64,000 nt of DNA, from assembly GCF_900107435.1 (NCBI RefSeq), contig NZ_FNPZ01000001.1:716960-780959 (forward strand), given 5' to 3'. The stretch comes from Herbiconiux ginsengi. GTDB taxonomy: Bacteria; Actinomycetota; Actinomycetes; Actinomycetales; Microbacteriaceae. The position numbers were made by a program, and so were the translations under genes. The notes below the pieces were generated by a model that saw only the letters and a program-made list of their open reading frames with translations, ran no database searches and was not told the DNA's origin. This document shows, one piece after another, positions 26,840-35,584 of the stretch (position 1 is its first letter; the number at the start of each line of letters is the position of its first letter).

Positions 26840-27739
26840 TCAAATATCACGAATCGGATACGCCACGAACGCCAGCCGACGGCCATCGGGCGCCCAACTG
26901 TTGACATTGATGGTGCCCTGTCCGCCGAACAGTGTCGCCAGGGTCTCGACGGCCTCCCAGTCACCGTCGCGCACCAGGCGGAGTTCGACCGGGAGGTCGG
27001 CCGGGTGTCCGACGGTGCCGGACGGGTAGCTCAAGTAGACGATCGAGCGACCGTCGGGAGACACGTGCGGAAACCAGTTCACCCGCTCATCACAGGTCAG
27101 CTGCTCCAGATCCCCACCCCCGGCGGGCATCCGCGCGATCTGGGCATGGCCGTCCTGGCTCGAGAACGCCTCGGTGTTCAGGTAGAGCCAGGCTCCGTCG
27201 GGCGAGTACTCGCATCCGTCCGACGACCACGAGTCCGAGGTGAGCGCCACCGACTCCACGCCGCCGGTCTCCAGAACGTAGACCACGCCGTGACCCCAGG
27301 CGCCGCCGGGCTCCGCCGCCGGCTGCACCCCGATGTAGGCGAGGGTGGCGCCGTCTGGGCTCACGCCGTGCAAGAAATGCATGCGGCCGTCGTCGTCGGG
27401 CGTGAGCCGTCGGGCCGCTCCGCCCGCCAGCGGCACCACGTAGATCTGCCAGTCGTTCGCCGAGACGAACACCTCGTCGGAGACCGGCGAGAGCACGTGG
27501 TCGTTGTTGAGATCGGGAACGCCTGTGAGGGAGATGAGTTCCGGAACCGCTCCGGCTTGAGGGCGCAACTGCCACAGCCGGCCGTCGCCGTTGAGCACCA
27601 ATCGCCCATCCGCCGTCCAGTTCGGGGCCTCGTAGAGCATCTCGGCGCTCTCGTGGATCACCTCGCCGAGGCCCGTGACCGTATCGATCACGATGATCTG
27701 GCAGACCTGACCCGCGACGAGCTCGCGCAGATACCGCAT
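26840..27739 (-). CDS. PD40 beta-propeller (TolB-like) protein in glycan locus
   Basis: 299 aa, no signal peptide. It contains repeated propeller blades with the PD40 motif: HGVSPDGATLAYIG, CEYSPDGAWLYLNTE, PHVSPDGRSIVYLSYPSG and SWAPDGRRLAFVAY. The blades lack an obvious catalytic centre, although several His residues (HFLHG, WFPHV, VGHPAD) could bind metal as in oligogalacturonate lyases of PL22. Similar cytoplasmic or periplasmic propellers occur in pectin and rhamnogalacturonan loci of other bacteria. Its ATG overlaps the TGA of the UPF0303 gene by one base, so both are made together. Function unknown; a lyase or a sugar-binding role are the best guesses. Confidence 0.75.
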   Translation of the reverse strand: MRYLRELVAGQVCQIIVIDTVTGLGEVIHESAEMLYEAPNWTADGRLVLNGDGRLWQLRPQAGAVPELISLTGVPDLNNDHVLSPVSDEVFVSANDWQIYVVPLAGGAARRLTPDDDGRMHFLHGVSPDGATLAYIGVQPAAEPGGAWGHGVVYVLETGGVESVALTSDSWSSDGCEYSPDGAWLYLNTEAFSSQDGHAQIARMPAGGGDLEQLTCDERVNWFPHVSPDGRSIVYLSYPSGTVGHPADLPVELRLVRDGDWEAVETLATLFGGQGTINVNSWAPDGRRLAFVAYPIRDI

Positions 27740-28206
27740 CAACCGACCGCCAGCAGTTCTCGGAGGCCGGCCACCACGAGGGCGTGGTCGTCGTCGGAGG
27801 AGAGTCCGGATGCGGTCACCGCGGCGACCACCCCAGCGCCGGTCACTCGCACGGGAACCGAGCCGCCGGCCAGCGCGTATTCGGGGAAGGGCAGCCAGCC
27901 CATGGCCGCCGGCTGCAGCCCCGATTCGGCGAAGCGCTCCGCCACGAGAGCGCTGCTCGACTCCATCCGGAACACCGTCTGCGCCTTCGCGCCGATCCAG
28001 GCCTCCTGGTCGGGGGTCGTCCCCGCGAGGGCTGCGCGGAACAGCACCAGACCAGGCCGGCGGATGTCGATGGCGACGCGATGACCGGCCGTGAGGGCGG
28101 CGGCGGTGATGGCGCTGCCCAGCCGCCAGGCGTCGTTGTGGTCGAAGGAGGCGAACACGAGTTCCTCGTGCTGCGCCTCCAATTCGGCGATTCGTTCGGT
28201 GGTCAT
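27739..28206 (-). CDS. UPF0303/haem-degrading-domain family protein
   Basis: 155 aa. It matches the UPF0303 group of the GlcG/HbpS (PF03928) fold: an N-terminal coil (MTTERIAELEAQHEELVFASFDHN trimmed to the first turns), AWRLGSAITAAALTAGH, IDIRRPGLVLFRAA and the glycine-rich FALAGGSVPVR-like loop, here EYALAGGSVPVRV. Relatives bind haem or corrins or are simply found in sugar operons; none of the haem ligands is certain here. The gene is first in the minus-strand glycan locus and divergent from the Gfo/Idh gene at 28317, with a palindromic operator between. Confidence 0.75.
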   Translation of the reverse strand: MTTERIAELEAQHEELVFASFDHNDAWRLGSAITAAALTAGHRVAIDIRRPGLVLFRAALAGTTPDQEAWIGAKAQTVFRMESSSALVAERFAESGLQPAAMGWLPFPEYALAGGSVPVRVTGAGVVAAVTASGLSSDDDHALVVAGLRELLAVG

Positions 28207-28258
28207 GGTGTCCTCTCGCTACCGCGCGCCGCCCGAGGGAGCGACGCAGCTCGGGCAT

Positions 28259-28277
28259 AACTTATCACTGGTAAGTT
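28259..28277. promoter_or_regulatory. 19-bp palindromic operator in divergent promoter
   Basis: AACTTATCACTGGTAAGTT is symmetric at all but one of nine pairs around a central C. It lies between the UPF0303 start (28206, minus) and the Gfo/Idh start (28317, plus), a position from which one regulator could control both arms. The form is typical of TetR-family sites, and three TetR genes lie within 3 kb. Confidence 0.65.
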
Positions 28278-28316
28278 TTGCTGTTACTCTTCTCGAACAC
28301 CTCGCAAAGGAGCCCG

Positions 28317-29354
28317 ATGATCCCCTCCGCCTTCCCCGAGCCCGAGATCTTCTTCCCCGATCGGGGCGAGCCCGCGCTGCGCTGGGGCATCCTCGCTCCC
28401 GGCTGGATCGCAGGATTCTTCGCCGGCGCGGTGAACCGCCACACCGGGCAGAAGCTCGCCGCCGTCGCCTCCCGCACACAGTCGCGCGCAGAGGCGTTCG
28501 CCGCCGAGCACGGGATCGAACGCGCCTACGGCTCCTATCGCGAACTGGTGGAAGATCCCGCGATCGATGTCGTGTACATCGCGGCGCCGCAGAGCGAGCA
28601 TCTGGAACTGGGACTTCTCGTGATCGCCGCGGGCAAGCAAGTGCTGATCGAGAAGCCGCTCGCCACGAACGCCGCCGATGCCCGGGCTCTCGTCGCCGCC
28701 GCGGCCGAGGCGGACGTTCTGCTGATGGAGGCGATGTGGAGCCGCTACCAGCCACAGGCATCCGTCATCCGTACCCTGGTTTCGGACGGAATCCTGGGCG
28801 AGATCGGATCGGTCTCCGCCGATCACGGCCAGGCGATACCCGTCGATCACGACAGCCGGCTGTACCGGCGCGACCTCGGTGGCGGAGCGCTGCTCGACCT
28901 GGGCATCTACCCGATCCAGCTCGACTCGATGGTCCTGGGCGCTCCGACGTCGATCACGGCGGTGGGAGCCATGACCGAGACCGGCGTCGACGCGTATTCG
29001 ACGATCGTGCTCGGCCACGGAGACGCGGTGCAGTCGACGCTGACGACGTCCATGATCACGCGAACACCGACCACGGCCGTCATCGCCGGATCCGACGGGC
29101 GCCTCGAGATGGCGGGGCCGTTCCATATCCCGACGACGTTGACCCTCGCCGGCACCGGGTTGTTCGAGCCGCGACAGATCTGGGAGGACCCAACCGGCGT
29201 GCGCCTGATGGACGGCCTCGCCTGGGAGGCCACCGCACTGGCCCGCTATGTCGGAGAGGGTCGCCGCGAGTCGCCCTTGCACACGCTCGACGAGACGGTG
29301 TCGATCCTGGAGACCATCGATGTAGCGCTCCGGCAGGTGGCCGCGTCGGCTTAG
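28317..29354 (+). CDS. Gfo/Idh/MocA family dehydrogenase, second copy
   Basis: 345 aa from ATG 28317, preceded by AAAGGAG at good spacing; the frame is open further upstream but those codons run through the operator. A short N-terminal extension precedes ALRWGILAPGWIAGFFA, the Rossmann motif. The EKP motif is VLIEKPLATNA, and GGGALLDLGIYPIQL marks the C-terminal domain. Members include xylose, glucose and trans-dihydrodiol dehydrogenases; this one most resembles the last type in layout. The gene is divergent from the glycan operon and overlaps the following convergent TetR gene by four bases at the stop codons. Confidence 0.88.
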   Translation: MIPSAFPEPEIFFPDRGEPALRWGILAPGWIAGFFAGAVNRHTGQKLAAVASRTQSRAEAFAAEHGIERAYGSYRELVEDPAIDVVYIAAPQSEHLELGLLVIAAGKQVLIEKPLATNAADARALVAAAAEADVLLMEAMWSRYQPQASVIRTLVSDGILGEIGSVSADHGQAIPVDHDSRLYRRDLGGGALLDLGIYPIQLDSMVLGAPTSITAVGAMTETGVDAYSTIVLGHGDAVQSTLTTSMITRTPTTAVIAGSDGRLEMAGPFHIPTTLTLAGTGLFEPRQIWEDPTGVRLMDGLAWEATALARYVGEGRRESPLHTLDETVSILETIDVALRQVAASA

Positions 29355-29956
29355 CCGCCGGGCACGACGCCCGCGGCTCCGCCGCGCAACGCGGTGACGG
29401 CCGCTTCGAGGTCGCCGGGAGCGTCGATCTCGGGGTCGACCAGCGCCTGGAGTTGCAAGCCGTCGGCCAGCGCGATGAGCCGGCGCGCCTCCCGGTCGGC
29501 GTCGAGTGCCGCATCGATGTGGCCGAGGGCCTGCTCGTGACGGATGCCGTCGCGCAGCAGTTCGCGCACGCGGCGGAAGCGAGCCACGAAGAAGGCGTGC
29601 GCGCTGTGGTCGGGATGCACGGCTTCTGCGGCCAGGGTGAGGTAGAGGTGCACGATGCCCGGGATCCTCAGATTGTCGCGGATCGCACGCACGTAGAAGT
29701 CGAGCGCGACCTCGGGCGTGACCGGATGCCCGTACTCGGCGACCGTGTTCGCGTCCCAACGCTCGACGACTTTCTGCAACAGCTCCTCCCGGCTGTCGAA
29801 GTAGTACAGGATGTGCGCGGGCTCGATGTCGAGAGCCCGTCCGATGCCGCGGAGCGAAGTGTTCCGGTAGCCGTCATGGCCGAGCACGTCCATCGCCGTG
29901 AGCAGGATCTGCTCTCGCCGGGCCACGCCCTTCGCCGAACTCCCCAGCCGCGCCAT
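29351..29956 (-). CDS. TetR family regulator (first of three)
   Basis: 201 aa from ATG 29956 (open frame extends 18 codons further upstream, without a better start). The HTH region reads SLRGIGRALDIEPAHILYYFDSREELLQKVV; the C-terminal ligand domain has the segment LTLAAEAVHPDHSAHAFFVARF that is shared with the two TetR proteins downstream. It is convergent with the Gfo/Idh gene and divergent from the TetR gene at 30050, with 93 bases between. Its target is probably one of the neighbouring sugar operons. Confidence 0.88.
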   Translation of the reverse strand: MARLGSSAKGVARREQILLTAMDVLGHDGYRNTSLRGIGRALDIEPAHILYYFDSREELLQKVVERWDANTVAEYGHPVTPEVALDFYVRAIRDNLRIPGIVHLYLTLAAEAVHPDHSAHAFFVARFRRVRELLRDGIRHEQALGHIDAALDADREARRLIALADGLQLQALVDPEIDAPGDLEAAVTALRGGAAGVVPGG

Positions 29957-30049
29957 GGATTCGAGTCTAGGGTCGGATTCGTGCGCGAGCGGGGTTGCCT
30001 TGCACGGCACGGATTATGCTGAACGCCACACCAGGCTGAAGGACAGACA

Positions 30050-30682
30050 ATGGCAACGACAACGTCCGGCACGCGAAGGCGCGTCGGCAAACCGCGGGGC
30101 TCGTACGCGAAGACCGATGAGAAGCGCCGAGCGATCCTGGATGCCGCGCTCGAGGTGTTCGCGCAGTCGGGTTACCGGTCCGGTTCGATCCGAGACATCG
30201 CCGAGCGGGTCGGGATGAGCGAGGCGGGGCTGCTGCACCATTTCCCGAACAAGAGCACGCTGCTGGCGGCCGTGCTCGAACGCCGCGACGACCGCGCCGT
30301 GCAGTTCATCCCGCTCGACGAGAACTTCGGCGGGCGGTCCACGGTGAACGGCTTGCTCGAACTGGCGAGCTACAACGCCTCCGAGCCCGGCGTCGTCGAG
30401 CTCTACTGCACCCTGTCGGCGGAGGGGACATCGCCCGACCACCCGGCCCACCAGTACTTCATCGATCGCTACGAGTGGTCGCGCGGGATGATCGAGAGAG
30501 CGTTCACCATCATCCAGGCCGAGGGCGACCTCCGGCCCGGTGTCACTCCGGCGAGCGCCGCCGCACGCACTCTCGCGATGATGGACGGCCTGCAGGTGCA
30601 GTGGCTGCTCGACCGCGACGTACTCGACATGACGGAGGAGCTGCGGAACTTCTTCCGCACCATCGTCAGCTACGAGCTGTAG
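30050..30682 (+). CDS. TetR family regulator (second of three)
   Basis: 210 aa. The HTH is SIRDIAERVGMSEAGLLHHFPNKSTLLAAVL, after a basic N-terminus. The ligand domain contains YCTLSAEGTSPDHPAHQYFIDRY, clearly related to the same segment in the TetR proteins on both sides, and DGLQVQWLLD near the end. The next TetR gene starts ten bases after its stop, so the two are co-transcribed. An AAGGACAG-like ribosome site precedes ATG 30050. Confidence 0.9.
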   Translation: MATTTSGTRRRVGKPRGSYAKTDEKRRAILDAALEVFAQSGYRSGSIRDIAERVGMSEAGLLHHFPNKSTLLAAVLERRDDRAVQFIPLDENFGGRSTVNGLLELASYNASEPGVVELYCTLSAEGTSPDHPAHQYFIDRYEWSRGMIERAFTIIQAEGDLRPGVTPASAAARTLAMMDGLQVQWLLDRDVLDMTEELRNFFRTIVSYEL

Positions 30683-30692
30683 CGCGACCCGT

Positions 30693-31313
30693 ATGGCGGC
30701 TATCGATGAGACCTCCCGCAGGCGCGGGCCCTATCGCAAGACCGAGGCGCGCCGCAGGGACATCATCGCCGCCGCCCAGCAGGTGTTCGCGAGCACCGGC
30801 TACCGCGCCGGGTCACTGCGCGACATCGGCACCGTGGCCGGTATCGATCCCTCGTCGATCCTCCACCACTTCCCCACCAAAGAAGCACTGCTCGAGGCCG
30901 TGCTCGAAGACAAGGAGAAGCACGACTTCGAAGTGCTGCCCGCGCTCGACGACGTCGACCCTCACCTCGTTCCGCGAGCCATGCTCGAGCTCGCCGAGCG
31001 CAACTCCCGGGTTCCGCACATGATCGCGCTCTACGCCATCCTCTCGGCGGAGTCGACGACGGCGGGACATCCGAGTGCCGACTATTTCCGCCAACGTTCC
31101 GAGCGCACCCGGCGCGACTTCCGTCTGCTGTTCCAGCGGATGGCGGATGCCGGTCTCCTGGCTGACGGCGTCGACGTGGACTATGCCGCGACCTCGACGT
31201 TCGCGATCTGGGACGGCATCCAGATCCACTGGCTGATCGAACCCGACGCCGTCAGCGTTCCCGAGACACTCCGCCGGCATCTTCGTCTCATCACTCGCGT
31301 GCACAACCCCTGA
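30693..31313 (+). CDS. TetR family regulator (third of three)
   Basis: 206 aa. HTH SLRDIGTVAGIDPSSILHHFPTKEALLEAVL; ligand domain with YAILSAESTTAGHPSADYFRQR and WDGIQIHWLIEPD, paralogous to the preceding protein. It lies ten bases after that gene and 63 bases before the second GH2 gene, whose promoter region has an imperfect palindrome. Control of the GH2 gene by this or the preceding regulator is the simplest reading. Confidence 0.9.
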   Translation: MAAIDETSRRRGPYRKTEARRRDIIAAAQQVFASTGYRAGSLRDIGTVAGIDPSSILHHFPTKEALLEAVLEDKEKHDFEVLPALDDVDPHLVPRAMLELAERNSRVPHMIALYAILSAESTTAGHPSADYFRQRSERTRRDFRLLFQRMADAGLLADGVDVDYAATSTFAIWDGIQIHWLIEPDAVSVPETLRRHLRLITRVHNP

Positions 31314-31330
31314 TTACCGTGCTACAGTCT

Positions 31331-31358
31331 CCAAAATCCAACAAGCATTGAATATTGG
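31331..31358. promoter_or_regulatory. Imperfect 28-bp palindrome upstream of second GH2 gene
   Basis: The element begins CCAAAAT and ends ATATTGG; nine of fourteen symmetric positions match. It is an A+T-rich island between the TetR stop (31313) and the GH2 start (31377). A TetR-type operator overlapping the promoter is likely but the symmetry is modest. Confidence 0.4.
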
Positions 31359-31376
31359 TCGACGCGAAGGTGCACG

Positions 31377-33785
31377 ATGAAATCCACTCCGTTCAACGAC
31401 GGGTGGTCCGTCACCGCCAAGCGCGGTCTGTTCGACGGCATCTCGGGCGAGCCGGTCGCGGCCTCGACCGTGACGCTGCCGCACGACGCGATGCTGTCGC
31501 TCGAGCGGTCTGCCGACGCGCCGGCCGGATCGCACGGGGCCTATTTCCCCGGCGGCGCGGTCGAGTACACGCGGTCGCTCCAGCTCGAGGCCGGGGAGAT
31601 CGACACGGTGCACACCCTCGTCTTCGACGCCGTGTACCGAGACGCCATGGTCTTCGTGAACGACCACTTCGCGGCTCAGAGTCCCTCGGGCTACTCGCGC
31701 TTCTCCGTGCGACTCGACCCGTTCCTGCGCTTCGACGCACCCAACGTCATCCGGGTCGAAGCACGTGCGCACAAGGACTCTCGGTGGTACTCCGGTCTCG
31801 GCATCCACCGCAACGTCGCACTCGTCACCGGCCCCTTGGTGCACATCGCCCTCGACGGCGTGCGGGTGTCGACCCCCGACATCGATGAAGCCGGCGGGAT
31901 GATCATGGCCGAGACCACCGTCACCAACGACAGCCTGCGCACCAGCACCGTCGCCGTCACCACGGCGATCTCCGCGCCCGACGGCACGGTCATCGCCACC
32001 GGACGCAGCCCGATCACCCTCCTGGCCGGCGAGAGCGGGGTTGTGCGCGAGCGCCTGTGGGTCGCCTCACCCGCTCTGTGGAGCCCGGACAGCCCGGCCC
32101 TGCACAGCGCCACGGTGGCACTGGACGACGGCGACACCAGCACGGTGGCCTTCGGCATCCGGAGCCTGCAGCTCGACCCGCGGCACGGGCTGCGGATCAA
32201 CGGCACGACGGTGAAGCTCCGCGGGGCGTGCATCCACCACGACAACGGCATCATCGGCGCCCGCTCGATCGCGCGCGCGGAAGAGCGCCGGATCGAGCTG
32301 CTCAAGGAGGCCGGCTTCAACGCGATCCGCAGCGCGCACAACCCGGCGAGCCCCGAGCTGCTCGATGCCTGCGACCGCCTCGGCATGCTGGTGATGGACG
32401 AGTCGTTCGACATGTGGCACGAAGCGAAGTCGCCGTTCGACTATTCGCTCGCCTTCCCGGAATGGTGGGAGCGCGACCTCGAGTCGATGGTCGCGAAGGA
32501 CTTCAATCATCCATCCGTGATCTTCTACTCGATCGGCAACGAGATCCCCGAGACCGGGCGTCCGCACGGCTCACGGCTCGGCCGATTGCTCGCTGAGAAG
32601 GTGCGGTCACTCGATCCGACCCGGTTCACCACGAACAGCATCAATGGTCTCGTCTCGGTCATCCGTGAACTACCGGCCCTCGGCGGCGGCGAAGCCGAAG
32701 CGGTGGGTGATGTGAACGACGCCATGACCGACATGGGTTCGACCATGACCGAGCTCATCGCCTCTGAGCTCGTCACCGACCGCACCGAAGAGTCGTTCGC
32801 GGCTGTCGACGTCGCCGGCCTTAACTACGGCGACAGCCGGTACGTGTCCGACGCTGCGGAATTCCCCAACCGGATGATCGTGGGCACGGAGACGTTCAAC
32901 ACGCGGATCGACGTCGGCTGGCCACTCGTGCTGGCGAACGACCACGTGATCGGTGACTTCACCTGGACCGGATTCGACTACCTGGGCGAAGCGGGGATCG
33001 GGCGGGTCGACTACACCGAGACCGGCGGGGCATTCGACGGGACCGCTGGTCCGTTCCCGTGGCTGCTCGCCTGGTGCGGCGACATCGACATCACGGGTCA
33101 TCGGCGCCCGGCATCCTATTACCGGGAGGTCGTGTTCGGGCTGCGTTCCGACCCGTACATCGCCGTGCGGCGCCCCCGGAGCGACGGTTTGCTCCCCGCC
33201 GCCGGACCCTGGTCGTGGTCGGACACCGTGTCGTCGTGGACCTGGTCGATCGCTCACGGCACACCCGTGGCCGTCGAGGTCTACAGCGACGCCGAGGAGA
33301 TCGAATTGCTGCTCGATGGCGAATCGCTGGGCAACACGCCGGTCTCCGGGTTCCGCGCGGCCTTCACCGTCGGCTATCGCCCCGGCGTTCTCGTCGCCGT
33401 GGCACGCCGGTCAGGAGTCGAGACGGGGCGTTTCGAGCTGCACTCCTCGATCGGCGAACTCGTCTTGTCGGCGACGAGCGATCGATCGATCATCCGCGCC
33501 TCCGACGACGACCTCGCCTTCGTCACGATCACACTCGCCGGACCCGACGGCATCGTTCGCCCCGACGACGATCGGACCGTCTCGGTCGAGGTCGCTGGAC
33601 CAGGCGTCTTGCTGGGATTGGGAAGCGCACGGCCGGCCACGGAGGAGTCCTACCTCGAGTCACGGCACCGCACATTCGATGGGCGCGCCCTCGCCGTCAT
33701 CCGTCCGACGGGAGGGGGCCAGATCACCGTGTCGGTGACGGCGGACGGATGCGCACCGGCCACCGCCCTGGTGACGGCGGCGTAG
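31377..33785 (+). CDS. Glycoside hydrolase family 2 protein, copy 2
   Basis: 802 aa, no signal peptide. It aligns along its length with the GH2 at 3890-6352: same jelly-roll start (FNDGWSV), acid/base Glu in FYSIGNEIPETG (near 386), probable nucleophile in IVGTETFNTR (near 503), VIGDFTWTGFDYLGEAG, and the same C-terminal Ig-like domains. It lacks the low-complexity insert of copy 1. It follows two TetR genes in the same direction rather than a LacI gene, so the two paralogues are under different controls and probably serve different substrates or inducers. Confidence 0.9.
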   Translation: MKSTPFNDGWSVTAKRGLFDGISGEPVAASTVTLPHDAMLSLERSADAPAGSHGAYFPGGAVEYTRSLQLEAGEIDTVHTLVFDAVYRDAMVFVNDHFAAQSPSGYSRFSVRLDPFLRFDAPNVIRVEARAHKDSRWYSGLGIHRNVALVTGPLVHIALDGVRVSTPDIDEAGGMIMAETTVTNDSLRTSTVAVTTAISAPDGTVIATGRSPITLLAGESGVVRERLWVASPALWSPDSPALHSATVALDDGDTSTVAFGIRSLQLDPRHGLRINGTTVKLRGACIHHDNGIIGARSIARAEERRIELLKEAGFNAIRSAHNPASPELLDACDRLGMLVMDESFDMWHEAKSPFDYSLAFPEWWERDLESMVAKDFNHPSVIFYSIGNEIPETGRPHGSRLGRLLAEKVRSLDPTRFTTNSINGLVSVIRELPALGGGEAEAVGDVNDAMTDMGSTMTELIASELVTDRTEESFAAVDVAGLNYGDSRYVSDAAEFPNRMIVGTETFNTRIDVGWPLVLANDHVIGDFTWTGFDYLGEAGIGRVDYTETGGAFDGTAGPFPWLLAWCGDIDITGHRRPASYYREVVFGLRSDPYIAVRRPRSDGLLPAAGPWSWSDTVSSWTWSIAHGTPVAVEVYSDAEEIELLLDGESLGNTPVSGFRAAFTVGYRPGVLVAVARRSGVETGRFELHSSIGELVLSATSDRSIIRASDDDLAFVTITLAGPDGIVRPDDDRTVSVEVAGPGVLLGLGSARPATEESYLESRHRTFDGRALAVIRPTGGGQITVSVTADGCAPATALVTAA

Positions 33786-33877
33786 AACACACCCGACGCG
33801 ACGCCTCTCCACTTCCGGTCCGGCTCTGGCCGATCATCGCCAGCAGCAGCTCGTCCATTCCGTCATCTCGGCTCCGT

Positions 33878-35428
33878 TCAGGTGCCGGCGATGCGCGGAG
33901 GATGGGTGCGCCGCGGCATCCGCTCGAGGTCGGCGAGCGCCGGGCCCTCGAGGCGCGTGCCGTCGGCGGCGAAGCGGGAGGCGTGCAGCGGGCAGTCCCA
34001 GGATCGCTCGGCGTCGTTCCAGTGCAGCACGCCGCCGAGGTGGGTGCAGACGGCGCTGACGGCGCAGGTCGTGCCGTCGACCGTCGAGATGCCGACCGGG
34101 CGTCCCTTGGCGTTCGCCACCACACCCTCGCCCTCGCCGGGCCGGGCGATGGGCGTCGACTCGCCCTCGGCGCCCAACCAGCCGGAGAGCGCCGCGGCGC
34201 CCACCTGCACGCCTGCCCGGGCCCCCCGCGCGAGGTCGGCCGGCCGGGTCGCGCGACTGCCGAGCACCTGGTGCCAGTGCCGCCGCTCGCGCCACGGGTC
34301 GCCGAATATCTCGGCGCAGATGCGGATGCCCGCGGCCACTGCGTTGGTCATGCCCCACTTCGCGTAGCCGGTGGCGAGATAGATGCGTCCGCGCCCTCGG
34401 GGCAGAGCACCGACGAAGGGGATGAGGTTGTGCGACTCGTAGTCCTGAGCCGACCAGGCATGCGTCATCCGCGCGCCCGGGAAGAAGGTCTGACCCCAGT
34501 CGCGCAGGTCGTCGACGAGCTCGGCCTCGGATTCCGCACCCGGGCGCCCGACCTCGTGCCCGTTGCCGCCGATCACCAGCAGATCGTGCCCGTCTCGCGG
34601 CGCCGTGCGCACCGAGCGGGAGTGCGAGGAGTCGCCGATCGAGAGGAACATGCCCTCGGGCAGGTCGCCGGGACCGGCGTCGCGCAGTTCCAGCGCCATT
34701 CCGTACGACCGCTGGCCGTGGGTCTTGGCGAAGTAGAGTCCGCGATCGAGGATCGGGGTCGCGGTGGCGAGCACGACGGTGCGACCGCGCACCTCTCCCG
34801 CCGAGGTCGTGACGAGCGCGGGAGAGCTCGCCCGCACGCCGGTGACCCGCACCCGGGTGTGAATGGTGCCGCCCGCGGCGATCAGCTCGCGGGCCAGGGC
34901 GTCGAGCGCATCCATGGGGTCGAACTGCGCCTGTTCGGCCAGCGCCACTCCGAACGCGAAGGGGAACGGCACATCCGCCCGCTCCACGAGCGACACCGGC
35001 AGCCCGGCCTCGCGTGCGGCGCGGTACTCGGCCTCGACGTCGGCGGCGCCGGCGCGATGCTGGGCGTAACTGTAGGCCGTGCGGCGCTGCACCGGAGCGC
35101 CTGCGCGCTCGCAGAAATCGAGCAGCCATTCCTGGCCGTCGCGATTCGAGTCGACGTAGGCCTGCACGATGCGCCGTGAATGATGAGCGCGGATCGTGGA
35201 GAGCCGACTCCCCTGCAGCAAGGAGATCTTGCCCGTCGTGTTGCCGGTGGCCAGCGCGCCGATCTCCCGGGCCTCGAGCACCACGACGTGGCGGCCGGCC
35301 TCGGCGAGCATGAGCGCGGTGGACAGGCCGGTGATCCCCGCGCCCACGACGACGTCATCGTATTCTTCGTCGGCCATGAACGGATGCGTGGGAATCGGCC
35401 GACGTCCATCGAGCCACAACGACTGCAT
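33878..35428 (-). CDS. FAD-dependent oxidoreductase with C-terminal Rieske [2Fe-2S] domain
   Basis: 516 aa from ATG 35428; homologues usually begin near SLWLDG, so this start or the TTG three codons later is preferred over the ATG at MADEEY. The N-terminal part is a DAO-type FAD fold (VVVGAGITGLSTALMLAEAG). Residues about 410-516 are a Rieske domain with CTHLGG and CPLHASRF supplying two Cys and two His. The architecture is widespread in actinobacteria and is thought to oxidise amines or amino-acid-like compounds, passing electrons through the cluster; the substrate is unknown. The GGAGG ribosome site lies unusually close to the ATG, which argues slightly for the TTG. Confidence 0.87.
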   Translation of the reverse strand: MQSLWLDGRRPIPTHPFMADEEYDDVVVGAGITGLSTALMLAEAGRHVVVLEAREIGALATGNTTGKISLLQGSRLSTIRAHHSRRIVQAYVDSNRDGQEWLLDFCERAGAPVQRRTAYSYAQHRAGAADVEAEYRAAREAGLPVSLVERADVPFPFAFGVALAEQAQFDPMDALDALARELIAAGGTIHTRVRVTGVRASSPALVTTSAGEVRGRTVVLATATPILDRGLYFAKTHGQRSYGMALELRDAGPGDLPEGMFLSIGDSSHSRSVRTAPRDGHDLLVIGGNGHEVGRPGAESEAELVDDLRDWGQTFFPGARMTHAWSAQDYESHNLIPFVGALPRGRGRIYLATGYAKWGMTNAVAAGIRICAEIFGDPWRERRHWHQVLGSRATRPADLARGARAGVQVGAAALSGWLGAEGESTPIARPGEGEGVVANAKGRPVGISTVDGTTCAVSAVCTHLGGVLHWNDAERSWDCPLHASRFAADGTRLEGPALADLERMPRRTHPPRIAGT

Positions 35429-35584
35429 TCCTCCAGTACACACCGGCGACTGGTCCGTCGACCCCGTGCACGGCAAGCTCTGTGGTTTCGCGCATAGCTC
35501 GACAGCGGAGTCTCCTGATGCCTACGGTGGGAATTGCGGATCGACGTGACTCCGCACCACCCTCGGCAAGAAATGAGAGCAGTG

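Noticed and set aside
28300-33800. Horizontal transfer of the TetR/GH2 region
   Set aside because: Intergenic parts are more A+T rich, but codon use in the genes matches the rest and no mobile element or tRNA junction flanks it.
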